From assembly GCF_003259195.1 (NCBI RefSeq), contig NZ_QJPK01000010.1, positions 62,001-126,000 of the forward strand: DNA of 64,000 bases, written 5' to 3'. The position numbers were made by a program, and so were the translations under genes. Below the pieces are notes generated by a model. The model searched no databases and was not told the DNA's origin. It worked only from the letters and a program-made list of their open reading frames with translations. This DNA comes from Paracoccus sediminilitoris (GTDB taxonomy: Bacteria > Pseudomonadota > Alphaproteobacteria > Rhodobacterales > Rhodobacteraceae). Below, one piece after another: positions 45,053-54,026 of this stretch (positions are counted from its first letter, which is position 1; each line of letters opens with the position of its first letter).

Positions 45053-46093
45053 ATGAAGGAACAGATGATGCAGGACAGGCCGGGCGTACTCAGCGCGATC
45101 TTCGACCCCTTGGACGATCAGACCCGCAGCCGGTTCGGCCTGGCCGAGAGCAAGGCGGAAAAACCCGCCTTGCAGCCCGATTCCCTGCCCAAGGGCCGCA
45201 TGCCGCGCCTGCGGGACCTTGGGTTTCGCGACATCGTAGCCTTGTGCAAATCCATCTTCACCCAGATCGGAGAGGATCGCGTCACGTCGGTTGCTGGAGG
45301 CGTGACCTTTTTCGGTTTGTTGTCGCTGTTCCCCGCCATCACCGCTTTCGTGTCGCTCTATGGGCTTCTGGCGGACCCCTCGACCATCCAATCGCATTTG
45401 GAAATGCTGCAGAGCTTTCTGCCCTCCAGTTCGCTTGACATCATCCGCGAACAGGTCTCGTCAATCACTTCTGCATCTTCGGGTGCCTTGTCACTGGCGG
45501 GGATCGCCGCACTGCTGGTGGCCTTCTGGTCAGCCAATGGCGGCATGAAGGCGCTGCTGTCGGCGCTGAACGTCGCCTTCTTTCAGCGTGAAACGCGCAG
45601 CTTCCTGCGCCTGAACATCGTCGCGATGGCCTTTACCATCGGGGGACTGTTGCTGATTGCCATGATGCTGGTCGTGATCGCGGTGGTTCCCATCATCCTT
45701 GGGTATCTGCCCCTTGGTCTGGGCAGCGAAACCTTCGTCGCTATGATCCGCTGGCCCATCATGTTCAGCGTGCTGGTTCTGGCCTTGGCGGCAGTCTATC
45801 GTTGGGGGCCCGCCATGCCCGATGCGCGCTGGCGCTGGATTTCGCCGGGCGCAGTGTTCGCGGCGGTGGTGCTGGTGGCGACCTCGATGCTGTTTTCATG
45901 GTATGCGGCCAATTTTGCCGATTACAACGAAACCTACGGTTCCTTGGGGGCGGTCGTCGCGCTGATGACATGGCTGTGGCTGAACGCAACCATCGTGCTG
46001 GTCGGCGCCGAGATCAATTCCGAGCTGGATCGCCATCTGCGCAAGATGGCCGGTCTGAAACCCTTGGCACCATCTGGTCAGAACGCATCTTGA
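45053..46093 (+). CDS. YihY/BrkB-family inner-membrane protein
   Basis: 346 residues with six membrane helices. Family segments: VTSVAGGVTFFGLLSLFPA, ALLVAFWSANGGMKALLSALN and the C-terminal YGSLGAVVALMTWLWLNATIVLVGAEIN. Such proteins were once misnamed ribonuclease BN; the activity is unsettled, and transport or envelope roles have been proposed. The cytoplasmic N-terminal 60 residues are family variable. It overlaps the SMR gene by one base (TGATG). Confidence 0.88.
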   Translation: MKEQMMQDRPGVLSAIFDPLDDQTRSRFGLAESKAEKPALQPDSLPKGRMPRLRDLGFRDIVALCKSIFTQIGEDRVTSVAGGVTFFGLLSLFPAITAFVSLYGLLADPSTIQSHLEMLQSFLPSSSLDIIREQVSSITSASSGALSLAGIAALLVAFWSANGGMKALLSALNVAFFQRETRSFLRLNIVAMAFTIGGLLLIAMMLVVIAVVPIILGYLPLGLGSETFVAMIRWPIMFSVLVLALAAVYRWGPAMPDARWRWISPGAVFAAVVLVATSMLFSWYAANFADYNETYGSLGAVVALMTWLWLNATIVLVGAEINSELDRHLRKMAGLKPLAPSGQNAS

Positions 46094-46428
46094 TGGCTTC
46101 ACCCTATATCCCGCTGATCACCGCCATCGTGCTCGAGGTGCTGGGTACCTCGATGCTGCAACGATCGGCACAGTTCACCCGGCTGTGGCCGACATTGGCG
46201 ATGGCTCTTTGCTATCTGGCCAGCTTCTATCTGCTGTCGGTCAGTCTGAAGGTTCTGCCCTTGGGCGTCGCCTATGCCATCTGGAGCGCTTGCGGAGTCG
46301 CCTTGGTGGCCGTCATCGGTCTTGTCGTCTTCGGCCAAAGGCTGGATATGCCCGCCGTGCTGGGGCTGACGCTGATCGTGGCCGGGGTAGTGGTGATCAA
46401 CGTCTTTTCCAACACCGTCGGGCATTAA
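46093..46428 (+). CDS. Small multidrug resistance (SMR/EmrE) transporter
   Basis: 111-residue four-helix transporter. Glu15 in LITAIVLEVLGTS is the membrane-embedded acid that binds proton and cation in EmrE. The pattern VLPLGVAYAIWSACGVALV and the C-terminal helix VVVINVFS fit the drug-efflux branch rather than the guanidinium branch, though the split is uncertain. It is translationally coupled to the YihY gene and shares TTAA stops with the convergent MotB/OmpA-like gene. Confidence 0.9.
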   Translation: MASPYIPLITAIVLEVLGTSMLQRSAQFTRLWPTLAMALCYLASFYLLSVSLKVLPLGVAYAIWSACGVALVAVIGLVVFGQRLDMPAVLGLTLIVAGVVVINVFSNTVGH

Positions 46429-48092
46429 CGTTCGGTCAGCTTCAATTCGATCCGGCGGTTCAGGGCGCGGTCCTCGGGGGTGTCCTGCGGCGCTATGGGG
46501 CGCGTGTCGGCAAATCCCGTGGGGGCCAGACGGTTCGCGGGAAAGCCCAGTTCGTCCGTCAGATAGCGCACCACAGCCAAGGCGCGACCTTGGCTCAGTT
46601 CCCAGTTGTCACGATACCGCCCGGTGCCCGACAGGGGCAGATTGTCGGTATGGCCGTCGACGCGAATGATCCAGTCGATCTCGGGGGGGATCTCATCCGA
46701 GATCTCGGTCAGCAGGACGGCCAAGCTTGCAATCTGGTCGCGACCTGCGGGCGAGAGTGTCGCCTCACCCGGATCGAACAGCACTTCCGACTGAAAAACG
46801 AAGCGATCGCCCACGACCTTGACGCCGTCGCGCCCCGACAGGATCTGCGACAGCCGGCCAAAGAATTCCGACCGATAACGGGAAAGGTCCTGCGCCTCCG
46901 CCTCGGCGGCCTGGCGGGCCTCCTCCTCCAGCGCCAGCCGCCTGCGCGATTCGTCGGCGGCCCGCAGCAGGGCGGCATTCAGCTGCTGGCCCAGTTCGGC
47001 CACCTGCAACTCGGCCTGGTCCTGTTCCTCTCCGGCGGTCTGCAGCAGGGCTTGCAGCGATCCCATTTGGGCCGTCAACTGGGCGACCTGTTCGTTCAGC
47101 AGGGCAACGCGGCGCTGGCTGTCCTCGGTCAGGTCATCCTGCTGGGCCAGTTCCTGGCGCGCGGTGGCCAGCAATGCGGCCTGGCGTTCGGCCTCGTCCA
47201 TTCGGCGCGCGGCCTCAAGGTCGGCCTCGTCCTTGGCAGCATTTGCGGCGGCCAGCAGGGTCAGCGTGTCTTCGGCCTGCCGGCGCTGCTCCTCCAAGGC
47301 CAGGGTCATCGCGGTCAACTCGCTGTCGGCGCTTTCCAGCCGGTCCCGCAGCAGACGCGCGGCCTCGGCCTCGGCCAGGCGGGCCTGCTCGGCCTGGCTC
47401 AGGTTCCCCTGCACGCTGGCCAGTGTCTGATCGGTCTCGGCATTGCGGGCCCGCAGTTCGGCGACCAGCGCCTGCAGCGCATCACGCCGGGCTGCGGCCA
47501 GTCGGGCGGTTTCCGCCGCCTCATCGGTTTCCTGACGCGCGGCTGCCACGGCCATCTCCGCCGCCGAGGCGCGTTCTTCAGCCGCGCTCACCTCCGATTG
47601 CAGCTGCTCGACACGCGCCGCATCGGACGCACGGGCGGCCAGCAGGGTGGCGACCTCGGCCTCGAAATCGGTCAGCCGTGATTGCGCGGTTTCCAGTTCC
47701 TGTCGGCCTTGGTCCAGCTGGCTGCGCAGGCGCGTGATGCGGGCGGCGCGTTCGCGGGCGGCGGCTTCGGCATCGGCGGCACGTTCGGTCTGGGCCTGCA
47801 GATCGCTGGCCAGCGTGTCGCGTTCGTCATTGGCGGCACCAAGCGCGCGGTTCAGCGATGCCACCTGCTGGCCCAGCCCCTCCAGTTGCTGCTGCTGTTC
47901 CGAGATGACCCGCCCCTGGTCGCTGATCGTGCCGTCCTGGGTGGTGATCTGTTCGCGCAGCACCGATTGCACCACCATGAAGATGGTCAGCACGAACATC
48001 AGAACCATCAACAGCGCCGTCATCGCATCCACGAAACCCGGCCAGATCGTGGCCGAGAAACGCTGTGCCGAAGAACCCCGGGCCAGACGCAT
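46425..48092 (-). CDS. MotB-like OmpA-domain protein with very long coiled coil
   Basis: 555 residues. A short N-terminus leads to one membrane helix (about 20-43) with Asp22 in PGFVDAMTALLMVLMF, the position of the proton-carrying Asp in MotB. Residues about 50-400 are an almost unbroken Ala/Glu/Arg/Gln coiled coil. The C-terminal OmpA domain (about 415-555) keeps VDGHTDNLPLSG and the RRIEL end that bind peptidoglycan. It follows the MotA/TolQ-like gene after 3 bases. The pair is a likely proton-driven stator, not the flagellar one. Confidence 0.85.
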   Translation of the reverse strand: MRLARGSSAQRFSATIWPGFVDAMTALLMVLMFVLTIFMVVQSVLREQITTQDGTISDQGRVISEQQQQLEGLGQQVASLNRALGAANDERDTLASDLQAQTERAADAEAAARERAARITRLRSQLDQGRQELETAQSRLTDFEAEVATLLAARASDAARVEQLQSEVSAAEERASAAEMAVAAARQETDEAAETARLAAARRDALQALVAELRARNAETDQTLASVQGNLSQAEQARLAEAEAARLLRDRLESADSELTAMTLALEEQRRQAEDTLTLLAAANAAKDEADLEAARRMDEAERQAALLATARQELAQQDDLTEDSQRRVALLNEQVAQLTAQMGSLQALLQTAGEEQDQAELQVAELGQQLNAALLRAADESRRRLALEEEARQAAEAEAQDLSRYRSEFFGRLSQILSGRDGVKVVGDRFVFQSEVLFDPGEATLSPAGRDQIASLAVLLTEISDEIPPEIDWIIRVDGHTDNLPLSGTGRYRDNWELSQGRALAVVRYLTDELGFPANRLAPTGFADTRPIAPQDTPEDRALNRRIELKLTER

Positions 48093-48095
48093 CGC

Positions 48096-49397
48096 CTATG
48101 CCCCCCGATGCGGGATCAGCGGATCGTCCGGCAGCCGGTCGTCCCGGAAGGGGTCGCCGAAGCGCGCGGCCCGCACGGCGCGTGTCAGGACCAGAATGTC
48201 GGAACGCAGTTCGGCCACCATTTCGTCGCGGCCTTCGTTCAGCTGGGCCGTCATGCTGGCCAGCGCATCCTCCAGCCGCGACAGGTCGGGGGCGGTCTGG
48301 GGGCGGTCGGCCAGGGCCGTCAGCAGCCTGTCCTGCCCGTCGGCCAGCCGGTTCAGGCTGTCGATCAGCGTGGCGTTGCCGTCATCGGGGCGCTGGACCA
48401 GCGCCTCGATCGCCTGCGCCATGACGACGACGCGTTCGTCGGCCATCAGGGCGGCTTCCTCGCGCATGGTGTCGCGGTCGGCGTGATAGTTTTGCAGGCG
48501 GTCCATCTGCCCGGCCATCTGTTCCAGGAAACCCGCCAGGGCGGCCTGATCGACGCCGTCGCCTTCGCTGCCAGCCAAGCTGATGCGGGTAAAGCCCGAC
48601 ATCCACTCCTCCAGCTCGCGATAGAAACGGTTCTGGCCATGGGTCACGAACAGCTCCAGCAGCCCCACAACCAGCGACCCCGCCAGACCCAGCAAGGATG
48701 ACGAGAACGCCGTCGCCATGCCCCCCAGCTGCGCCTCGAGGCCGGTCATCAGCTTGTCAAAGACATCAAGCCCGGTTTCGCCATCCTGCGGCGCCAGCGC
48801 CCGGATCGTTTCCACGACGGCGGGCACTGTGGTCGCCAGACCATAGAACGTGCCCAGCAGGCCAAGAAAGATCAGCAGGTTGGCCAGGTATCGTGTAATG
48901 TCGCGCAATTCGTCGATGCGCGTCGCCACCGAATCCAAGATCGATCGCGCCGATCCCGTCGAGATCACACCGCCCGCGGGACCCCGCGCACCCAGCAGCG
49001 CGGCCAGCGGTGCCAGCAGACGTGGTGCCTGGGCATCGGGCGCGGCGGTTTCCGCGCCACGGCGGCGCGCGGCAAAGCCTTCGATCCAGCTGACCGATCG
49101 GACCAGCTGCGCCAGCTGCCAGAAACAGGCCAGCACGCCCACCCCGAAGACCGCCAGGATCAGCCCGTTCAGCCAAGTGTTCGCCATGAAGATCGGCAGG
49201 ATGCGCCCATAGGTCAGCCAACCCCCGATCATCACCAGCGCCAGCACGCTGAGCATCAGCAGGATCTGGCGCACCGGCTGCGAAAAGCGCGGCGCACCGG
49301 CGCCCATCAGGGCCTGGTCGCGCGTCGCGGTGATGCGGCGTTCGCCAAGGGTCAGCCGCCCGGGGGCGCGGGGGTCGCCAGATGTCGGATCACTCAC
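48096..49397 (-). CDS. MotA/TolQ/ExbB-like proton channel protein
   Basis: 433 residues with four membrane helices, about 44-64, 75-96, 171-193 and 227-251. The third and fourth helices carry GLLGTFYGLAT and SSSLLGLAGSLVVG, the TolQ/ExbB/MotA channel signature. A cytoplasmic region of some 75 residues lies between helices 2 and 3, and a long helical tail follows helix 4. Coupled with the MotB-like gene downstream, it should form a proton channel that drives movement of the periplasmic partner. The driven process is unknown. Confidence 0.85.
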   Translation of the reverse strand: MSDPTSGDPRAPGRLTLGERRITATRDQALMGAGAPRFSQPVRQILLMLSVLALVMIGGWLTYGRILPIFMANTWLNGLILAVFGVGVLACFWQLAQLVRSVSWIEGFAARRRGAETAAPDAQAPRLLAPLAALLGARGPAGGVISTGSARSILDSVATRIDELRDITRYLANLLIFLGLLGTFYGLATTVPAVVETIRALAPQDGETGLDVFDKLMTGLEAQLGGMATAFSSSLLGLAGSLVVGLLELFVTHGQNRFYRELEEWMSGFTRISLAGSEGDGVDQAALAGFLEQMAGQMDRLQNYHADRDTMREEAALMADERVVVMAQAIEALVQRPDDGNATLIDSLNRLADGQDRLLTALADRPQTAPDLSRLEDALASMTAQLNEGRDEMVAELRSDILVLTRAVRAARFGDPFRDDRLPDDPLIPHRGA

Positions 49398-49480
49398 GTA
49401 AATACCCGTCCCTTCGATGCTTTTCGGCCAAGTGTAGGGAAGCCCCCGTCACTTGCCAAGCATTCCGAAGGGCTGGGCGC

Positions 49481-50047
49481 TCAGGGCCGGGGCATGGACG
49501 CCTGAAGGGCACGCACCGCCTGGGACAGGCGGTCCAGTTCGTCATCGGCCATGCCGATATCGGCCAGATGGGATGCGGTGTTGTGCAGGTAATCGGCGTT
49601 TGGACCACGCCCGCCATGGGCGGCGGCGATAATGCGCGCCTGTTCGTCATGCGGCAGCCCGCCCGCATATTGCCAATGATCGCGCCGCATCACATAGGCC
49701 AGCGCATGGACGTGGCGCCCGTCCTCCAGCTGCAATGGCAGGATTTCCTCGCGATAGGCTTCGGTCACCAGTTCACGGGCGCGCAGATAGGCCAGGACGC
49801 TGTCATGGTCCTGGGGTGCGATGCGCAAGGCCACGCCGCGGCAGGCGGCCTGCGGGTCCTCGTCAAGGCCCAGCACCAGCCCAGGCAATTCACGCGTGCC
49901 GCGATGCTCGATCGAGCGCAGGCAGAAGCTGCGCGCAAAGCCTGCCAGTCGCGCAGGGGCGATTTCGAGGGGGGTAAAGCCGGGGTTCCAGATCAGCGAA
50001 CCATAACCGAAGACCCATTCGATCTTATGCGTTGTCGTTTTTTCCAT
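49481..50047 (-). CDS. Gamma-glutamylcyclotransferase (ChaC-like)
   Basis: 188 residues from ATG 50047. The nucleotide-like loop WVFGYGSLIWNPGF at the N-terminus is the ChaC signature; later segments such as GVALRIAPQD and LAYVMRRDHWQYAGG fit. ChaC enzymes cut glutathione to 5-oxoproline and Cys-Gly. The long upstream frame to 50392 is antisense to the DUF2125 gene and is not used. It is divergent from that gene by 49 bases. Confidence 0.87.
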   Translation of the reverse strand: MEKTTTHKIEWVFGYGSLIWNPGFTPLEIAPARLAGFARSFCLRSIEHRGTRELPGLVLGLDEDPQAACRGVALRIAPQDHDSVLAYLRARELVTEAYREEILPLQLEDGRHVHALAYVMRRDHWQYAGGLPHDEQARIIAAAHGGRGPNADYLHNTASHLADIGMADDELDRLSQAVRALQASMPRP

Positions 50048-50096
50048 TGTCGGCAAAGGTAAGCCACCAGACGGGCAGAAAAAAGAGGCGGGTCGC

Positions 50097-51113
50097 ATGT
50101 TCAGGGCTTTCATCGGCATAGGGCTTGTCGCCGCGGCGGTGGTCGGCCTGTGGGCGGGGGGCGAGACCCTGGCAAGCCGGCGCGTGGCCGAACTGATCGC
50201 GGGCGATCCGGCGTTGCAGGCGACCACGGTCCGGCCCCTGCGCCAGCCGCCGCAATTCGGCATGCGGATCGAACAGCCGGCCTTCGCCGATCCGGCGGGC
50301 GGGATCACCCTGCCATGGGCCGAGGTGCAGATATCGCCGCAATCGCCGACCACCGCGCGGTTGATCCTGCCCCGGGAAGGGCAGGTGACCATCGCCGGGC
50401 AAACCTATGCGCTTGGGCTGGACGACCCGCATGCGACCATCCGGCTGGCCCCTTTGAAGCGCTTGGCGCCCGACCACATCGCGGTGACGGCCGAACAAGT
50501 GTCGCTGGATGGCGCGCCGGTGATCGAAGGCCTGGACCTGGACATGCAGATGACGCGCCTTGGGCCGGACGCGCCCTTGGCGGCGCGCGCGGCCTATCAG
50601 GCACGCCTGGGACTGGGGGCGGTCCAGACGCGGCTGCTGTCGCAGATGGGGATTGATCTGAACGGCATTCCCGACCCGGTCAGTCTTGGCGGCGACCTGC
50701 TGCTGTGGCTGGACGGGACGCCATCGGTCCGGGGGCAGGCGACGCCTTCGGTGGTCGGCTGGCAGACCGAAGGGCTGACCATCGGCGCAGGTCCGCTGTC
50801 GCTGCGCGTGGTGGGGCGGATCGTGCGCGATCCGAACGGTCTGACCGAGGGGCAGGTCGCCCTCTATACCGCCGACGCCCGGCAGATGATCGACCAGGCA
50901 TCGCAGATGGGGCTGATCCCCGGCCCGGCCCGCATGCTGCTGAGCGCAGGGTTGGAGCAGTTGGCCAGGACCGCGATCGACGCCGACCTGCCCGGTCCCG
51001 ATTTTCCCGAACCCGCCCAAGGCCAGGTCCGCCTGCCCGTGCAGCTGAGCGGCGGCCAGATCCTGTTGGGCGGCATTCCCATCGGCGCCGCCCCGCCCTT
51101 CGGCGCGATCTGA
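50097..51113 (+). CDS. DUF2125 exported or anchored protein
   Basis: 338 residues. An N-terminal hydrophobic helix (FRAFIGIGLVAAAVVGLWAG) acts as signal or anchor; the rest is beta-rich with repeated hydrophobic/charged alternation, as in DUF2125 proteins of alphaproteobacteria. The fold resembles other lipid-transport-like AsmA-type beta proteins only loosely. No catalytic motif is seen. Its stop lies 3 bases from the stop of the convergent tyrC. Confidence 0.75.
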   Translation: MFRAFIGIGLVAAAVVGLWAGGETLASRRVAELIAGDPALQATTVRPLRQPPQFGMRIEQPAFADPAGGITLPWAEVQISPQSPTTARLILPREGQVTIAGQTYALGLDDPHATIRLAPLKRLAPDHIAVTAEQVSLDGAPVIEGLDLDMQMTRLGPDAPLAARAAYQARLGLGAVQTRLLSQMGIDLNGIPDPVSLGGDLLLWLDGTPSVRGQATPSVVGWQTEGLTIGAGPLSLRVVGRIVRDPNGLTEGQVALYTADARQMIDQASQMGLIPGPARMLLSAGLEQLARTAIDADLPGPDFPEPAQGQVRLPVQLSGGQILLGGIPIGAAPPFGAI

Positions 51114-51116
51114 CCC

Positions 51117-52046
51117 TTACTGCGAGGGTTTGGCCCCCGGCGTGCGTCCGAAATCGGGCGCACCCGTGTCTTGGCCCGCGTCGATGATGCTGCGACGGAT
51201 CGCCCGCGTGCGGGTGAAGTAATCGTGCAACTGCTGGCCGTCGCCCATGCGGATGGCGCGCTGCAGGACGAACAGCTCCTCGGTGAAGCGGCCCAGGATG
51301 TCCAGCGTGGCATCCTTGTTGTGCAGAAAGACATCGCGCCACATGGTCGGGTCGCTGGCGGCGATGCGGGTGAAGTCGCGGAAACCGGCGGCGGAATACT
51401 GGATGACCTCCTCGCCGGAAACGCGGCGCAGGTGATCGGCGACGCCCACCATCGTATAGGCGATCAGGTGCGGGGCATGGCTGGTCACGGCCAGCACCAG
51501 GTCGTGATGGGCCGCGTCCATCACGTCGGTCTTGGCCCCTATCGCGGTGATCAGGCGGTCCAGCCGCGCCGTGGCGTCCGGATCGCTGTCGGGCAGGGGG
51601 GTCAGCAGCCACCAGCGATTCGCGAACAGCGTCGCAAAGCCAGAGGTCGGCCCCGAATGTTCGGTCCCCGCCAGCGGGTGCCCCGGCACGAAATGAACCC
51701 CTTGGGGCAGATGCGGCAGGACGGCCTCGATCACGGATTGCTTGACCGAACCGACATCGGTCACCGTCGCGCCCGGCGCCAGATGCGGGGCGATCTGTTC
51801 CATCACCTCGCCCATGGCACCCACCGGAACGGCCAAGACCACCAGATCGGCGCCGCGCACGGCATCGGCGATGTCGTCATGGACGCTGTCGCAAAGATCG
51901 ATCTCGCGCGCGGTCTGGCGGGTCTTTTCGCTGCGCGCATAGCCCGCGACGTGGCCGGCAAGCCCGCCCGCGCGGATGGCATGCGACATCGACCCCGCGA
52001 TCAGTCCCAGACCGATCAGCGCGACGCGGTCATAGGCACGGGTCAT
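51117..52046 (-). CDS. tyrC: Prephenate/arogenate dehydrogenase family protein
   Basis: 309-residue dehydrogenase for tyrosine synthesis, without a fused chorismate mutase. The dinucleotide loop IGLGLIAGSMSHAIR, AVPVGAMGEVMEQIAP and the catalytic His in VPGHPLAGTEHSGP are intact. Whether prephenate or arogenate is preferred cannot be told. ATG 52046 overlaps hisC by 4 bases, so HisC-like transaminase and TyrC are coupled, which suggests the transaminase also serves aromatic amino acids. Confidence 0.92.
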   Translation of the reverse strand: MTRAYDRVALIGLGLIAGSMSHAIRAGGLAGHVAGYARSEKTRQTAREIDLCDSVHDDIADAVRGADLVVLAVPVGAMGEVMEQIAPHLAPGATVTDVGSVKQSVIEAVLPHLPQGVHFVPGHPLAGTEHSGPTSGFATLFANRWWLLTPLPDSDPDATARLDRLITAIGAKTDVMDAAHHDLVLAVTSHAPHLIAYTMVGVADHLRRVSGEEVIQYSAAGFRDFTRIAASDPTMWRDVFLHNKDATLDILGRFTEELFVLQRAIRMGDGQQLHDYFTRTRAIRRSIIDAGQDTGAPDFGRTPGAKPSQ

Positions 52047-53134
52047 GCGGGCCTCCGCGCGGCCATGAAGCTGCCAAGGGTGGCGATGACGCGGCGGCAT
52101 CCGTCCTCATCGCCCACCGTGATGCGCAGGGCGGCGGGCAGGCCATAGCCGCCAACGCGGCGCACCAGGATGCCATCCTGGCGCAGGGCGGCATCGGCGG
52201 CGGCGGCGGTGTCCGCGCTGTCAAAGCGGGCCAGCACGAAATTCGCAAAGCTTTCGTCGCAATCGATGCCCATCTGGATCATCGACTGGCGCAACCAGTC
52301 GCGCATCCGTCCGTTCAGATCCGCGCAGTTTGCGGTGAAGCCGGTGTCGCGGATCGCGGCCTCGGCGGCGGCCATCTGGGCGTTGGACAGGTTGAAGGGC
52401 TGGCGCACGCGGTTCAGCACGTCGATGATCTGGCGCGCGGCATAGCCCCAACCGATCCGCAACCCGCCCAGCCCGTGGATCTTGGAGAAGGTGCGCGTCA
52501 TGATGACATTCGGATGACGATCCACCAGCGACGCACCCCCGTCGAAGCCCGCGGCGAATTCCGTATAGGCGCCGTCATGAACCAGGATCACGCGGTCGGG
52601 GAGGCCATCGACCAGCTGCTGCAGCTCGTCAGCGTCCAACATCGTGCCGGTGGGGTTGGCAGGATTGGCAATGAAGACGATCCGCGTGCGGTCGGTGACG
52701 GCATCCAGGATCGCCCGGACATCGACGCGGCGTTCGCGTTCGGGAACCGTCACGGGCACCGCGCCGACCATGCGGGCCAGGATCGGATACATGGAAAAGC
52801 CGTGCTCGGTGGTGATGATCTCATCGCCATTGCCGGCATAGGCATGGGTGATGAACTGCAGGACCTCGTCGGAACCGACGCCGCAGATGATCCGGTCGGG
52901 GTCCAAGTCGCAGATCTGGCCGATGGCCGCGCGCAGCGATTTGTGATCGGTGTTCGGATATCGATGCAGATCCGCCGAGGCCGCCGCAAAGGCCGCCTGC
53001 GCCGCGGGGCTGCAGCCCAACGGGTTTTCGTTCGAGGACAGTTTCAACACGTCCGCGCGCCCCTGCAGCGTGCTTTCGCCGCTGACATAAAGCGCGATGT
53101 CCATGATGCCGGGCTGCACGGGTATCTGGGTCAT
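52043..53134 (-). CDS. hisC: Histidinol-phosphate aminotransferase
   Basis: 363-residue PLP aminotransferase of the class I/II fold. The Schiff-base lysine is in TRTFSKIHGLGGLRIGWG, and the PLP segments LSSNENPLG, GSDEVL and FIANPANPTGT are clear. It could act on histidinol phosphate or on aromatic keto acids; coupling to tyrC argues for both roles. A terminator-free upstream gap of 128 bases contains the rpsD terminator on the same strand. Confidence 0.92.
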   Translation of the reverse strand: MTQIPVQPGIMDIALYVSGESTLQGRADVLKLSSNENPLGCSPAAQAAFAAASADLHRYPNTDHKSLRAAIGQICDLDPDRIICGVGSDEVLQFITHAYAGNGDEIITTEHGFSMYPILARMVGAVPVTVPERERRVDVRAILDAVTDRTRIVFIANPANPTGTMLDADELQQLVDGLPDRVILVHDGAYTEFAAGFDGGASLVDRHPNVIMTRTFSKIHGLGGLRIGWGYAARQIIDVLNRVRQPFNLSNAQMAAAEAAIRDTGFTANCADLNGRMRDWLRQSMIQMGIDCDESFANFVLARFDSADTAAAADAALRQDGILVRRVGGYGLPAALRITVGDEDGCRRVIATLGSFMAARRPA

Positions 53135-53205
53135 GGGTCCATCCTTTGTCCCGCCCCGTCTAATCTGCCGATCCGCGTTATGAAAGACCCCAACAGGGCT
53201 GATAT

Positions 53206-53239
53206 GAAAAAGGGCCGCATCCCGAGGATGCGACCCTTT
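53206..53239 (-). terminator. Rho-independent terminator after rpsD
   Basis: On the minus strand GGGTCGCATCC (53226-53236) pairs with GGATGCGGCCC (53212-53222) with one G-U pair over a TCG loop, followed by a U-run matching the A-tract at 53207-53211. Confidence 0.85.
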
Positions 53240-53262
53240 GCAGCAGTCGATATGGGCGAAGA

Positions 53263-53883
53263 TCAGTTCTTCGCGTAGAATTCGACGACCAGGTTCGGTT
53301 CCATCTGCACGGCGTAGGGGATGTCGCCCAGGGCCGGGGTGCGCACGAAGGTCGCGGTCATCTTGTTGTGGTCCGCTTCGATATAGTCGGGAACGTCACG
53401 CTCGGTCAGGGCGACGGCTTCCAGCACGACGGCCAGCTGGCGCGAACGCTCGCGGATCGAGATGACATCGCCTTCCTTGACGCGATAGGACGGGATGTTG
53501 ACGCGCTGGCCGTTCACTTCCACGTGGCCGTGGTTCACGAACTGGCGTGCAGCAAAGATCGTGGCGACGAACTTGGCGCGATAGACGATCGCGTCCAGGC
53601 GGCGCTCCAGCAGACCTACCAGGTTCTCACCGGTGTCGCCCTTGACGCGTTCGGCTTCGCCGAAGATGCGACGGAATTGCTTTTCGGTCAGATCGCCGTA
53701 ATAGCCCTTGAGCTTCTGCTTGGCGCGCAGCTGGGTGCCGAAGTCCGACAGCTTGTTCTTGCGGCGCTGACCGTGCTGGCCGGGGCCGTATTCGCGACGG
53801 TTGACCGGCGACTTGGCGCGGCCCCAGATGTTTTCGCCCATGCGGCGGTCGATTTTGTACTTGGCAGACGTGCGTTTGGTCAC
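53263..53883 (-). CDS. rpsD: 30S ribosomal protein S4
   Basis: 206-residue primary rRNA-binding protein of the small subunit. The N-terminus [20 protein letters not shown], the S4 RNA-binding domain ([20 protein letters not shown]) and [19 protein letters not shown] are all present. The start is GTG at 53883 behind GGAG; no ATG fits the conserved N-terminus. It stands alone with its own promoter, as in other alphaproteobacteria where rpsD is outside the S13-S11-L17 operon. Confidence 0.97.
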   Translation of the reverse strand: MTKRTSAKYKIDRRMGENIWGRAKSPVNRREYGPGQHGQRRKNKLSDFGTQLRAKQKLKGYYGDLTEKQFRRIFGEAERVKGDTGENLVGLLERRLDAIVYRAKFVATIFAARQFVNHGHVEVNGQRVNIPSYRVKEGDVISIRERSRQLAVVLEAVALTERDVPDYIEADHNKMTATFVRTPALGDIPYAVQMEPNLVVEFYAKN

Positions 53884-53981
53884 GGCTGATCTCCTTCTGG
53901 TCGTTACGAAGGGCGTTGTCCTCTGGCTTGCGCCTGACAGGGTTCCCCTTGCAGGGTCCACCAACACCAATGAAGTCGCGG

Positions 53982-54009
53982 CTTATACAGGGGTTCGCGT
54001 CCGCGTCAA
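53982..54009 (-). promoter_or_regulatory. rpsD promoter
   Basis: On the minus strand TTGACG (54004-54009) and TATAAG (53982-53987) with a 16-base spacer, about 100 bases before the start codon: the best sigma-70-like site in the window. Confidence 0.6.
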
Positions 54010-54026
54010 CCGCAAAGCCCCTCAAT

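Noticed and set aside
46425..49397. Zorya defence system (ZorAB)
   Set aside because: The MotA/MotB-like pair resembles ZorAB in outline, but no ZorC, ZorD or ZorE nuclease or helicase is near, the flanking genes are core, and the long tail is on the wrong subunit.
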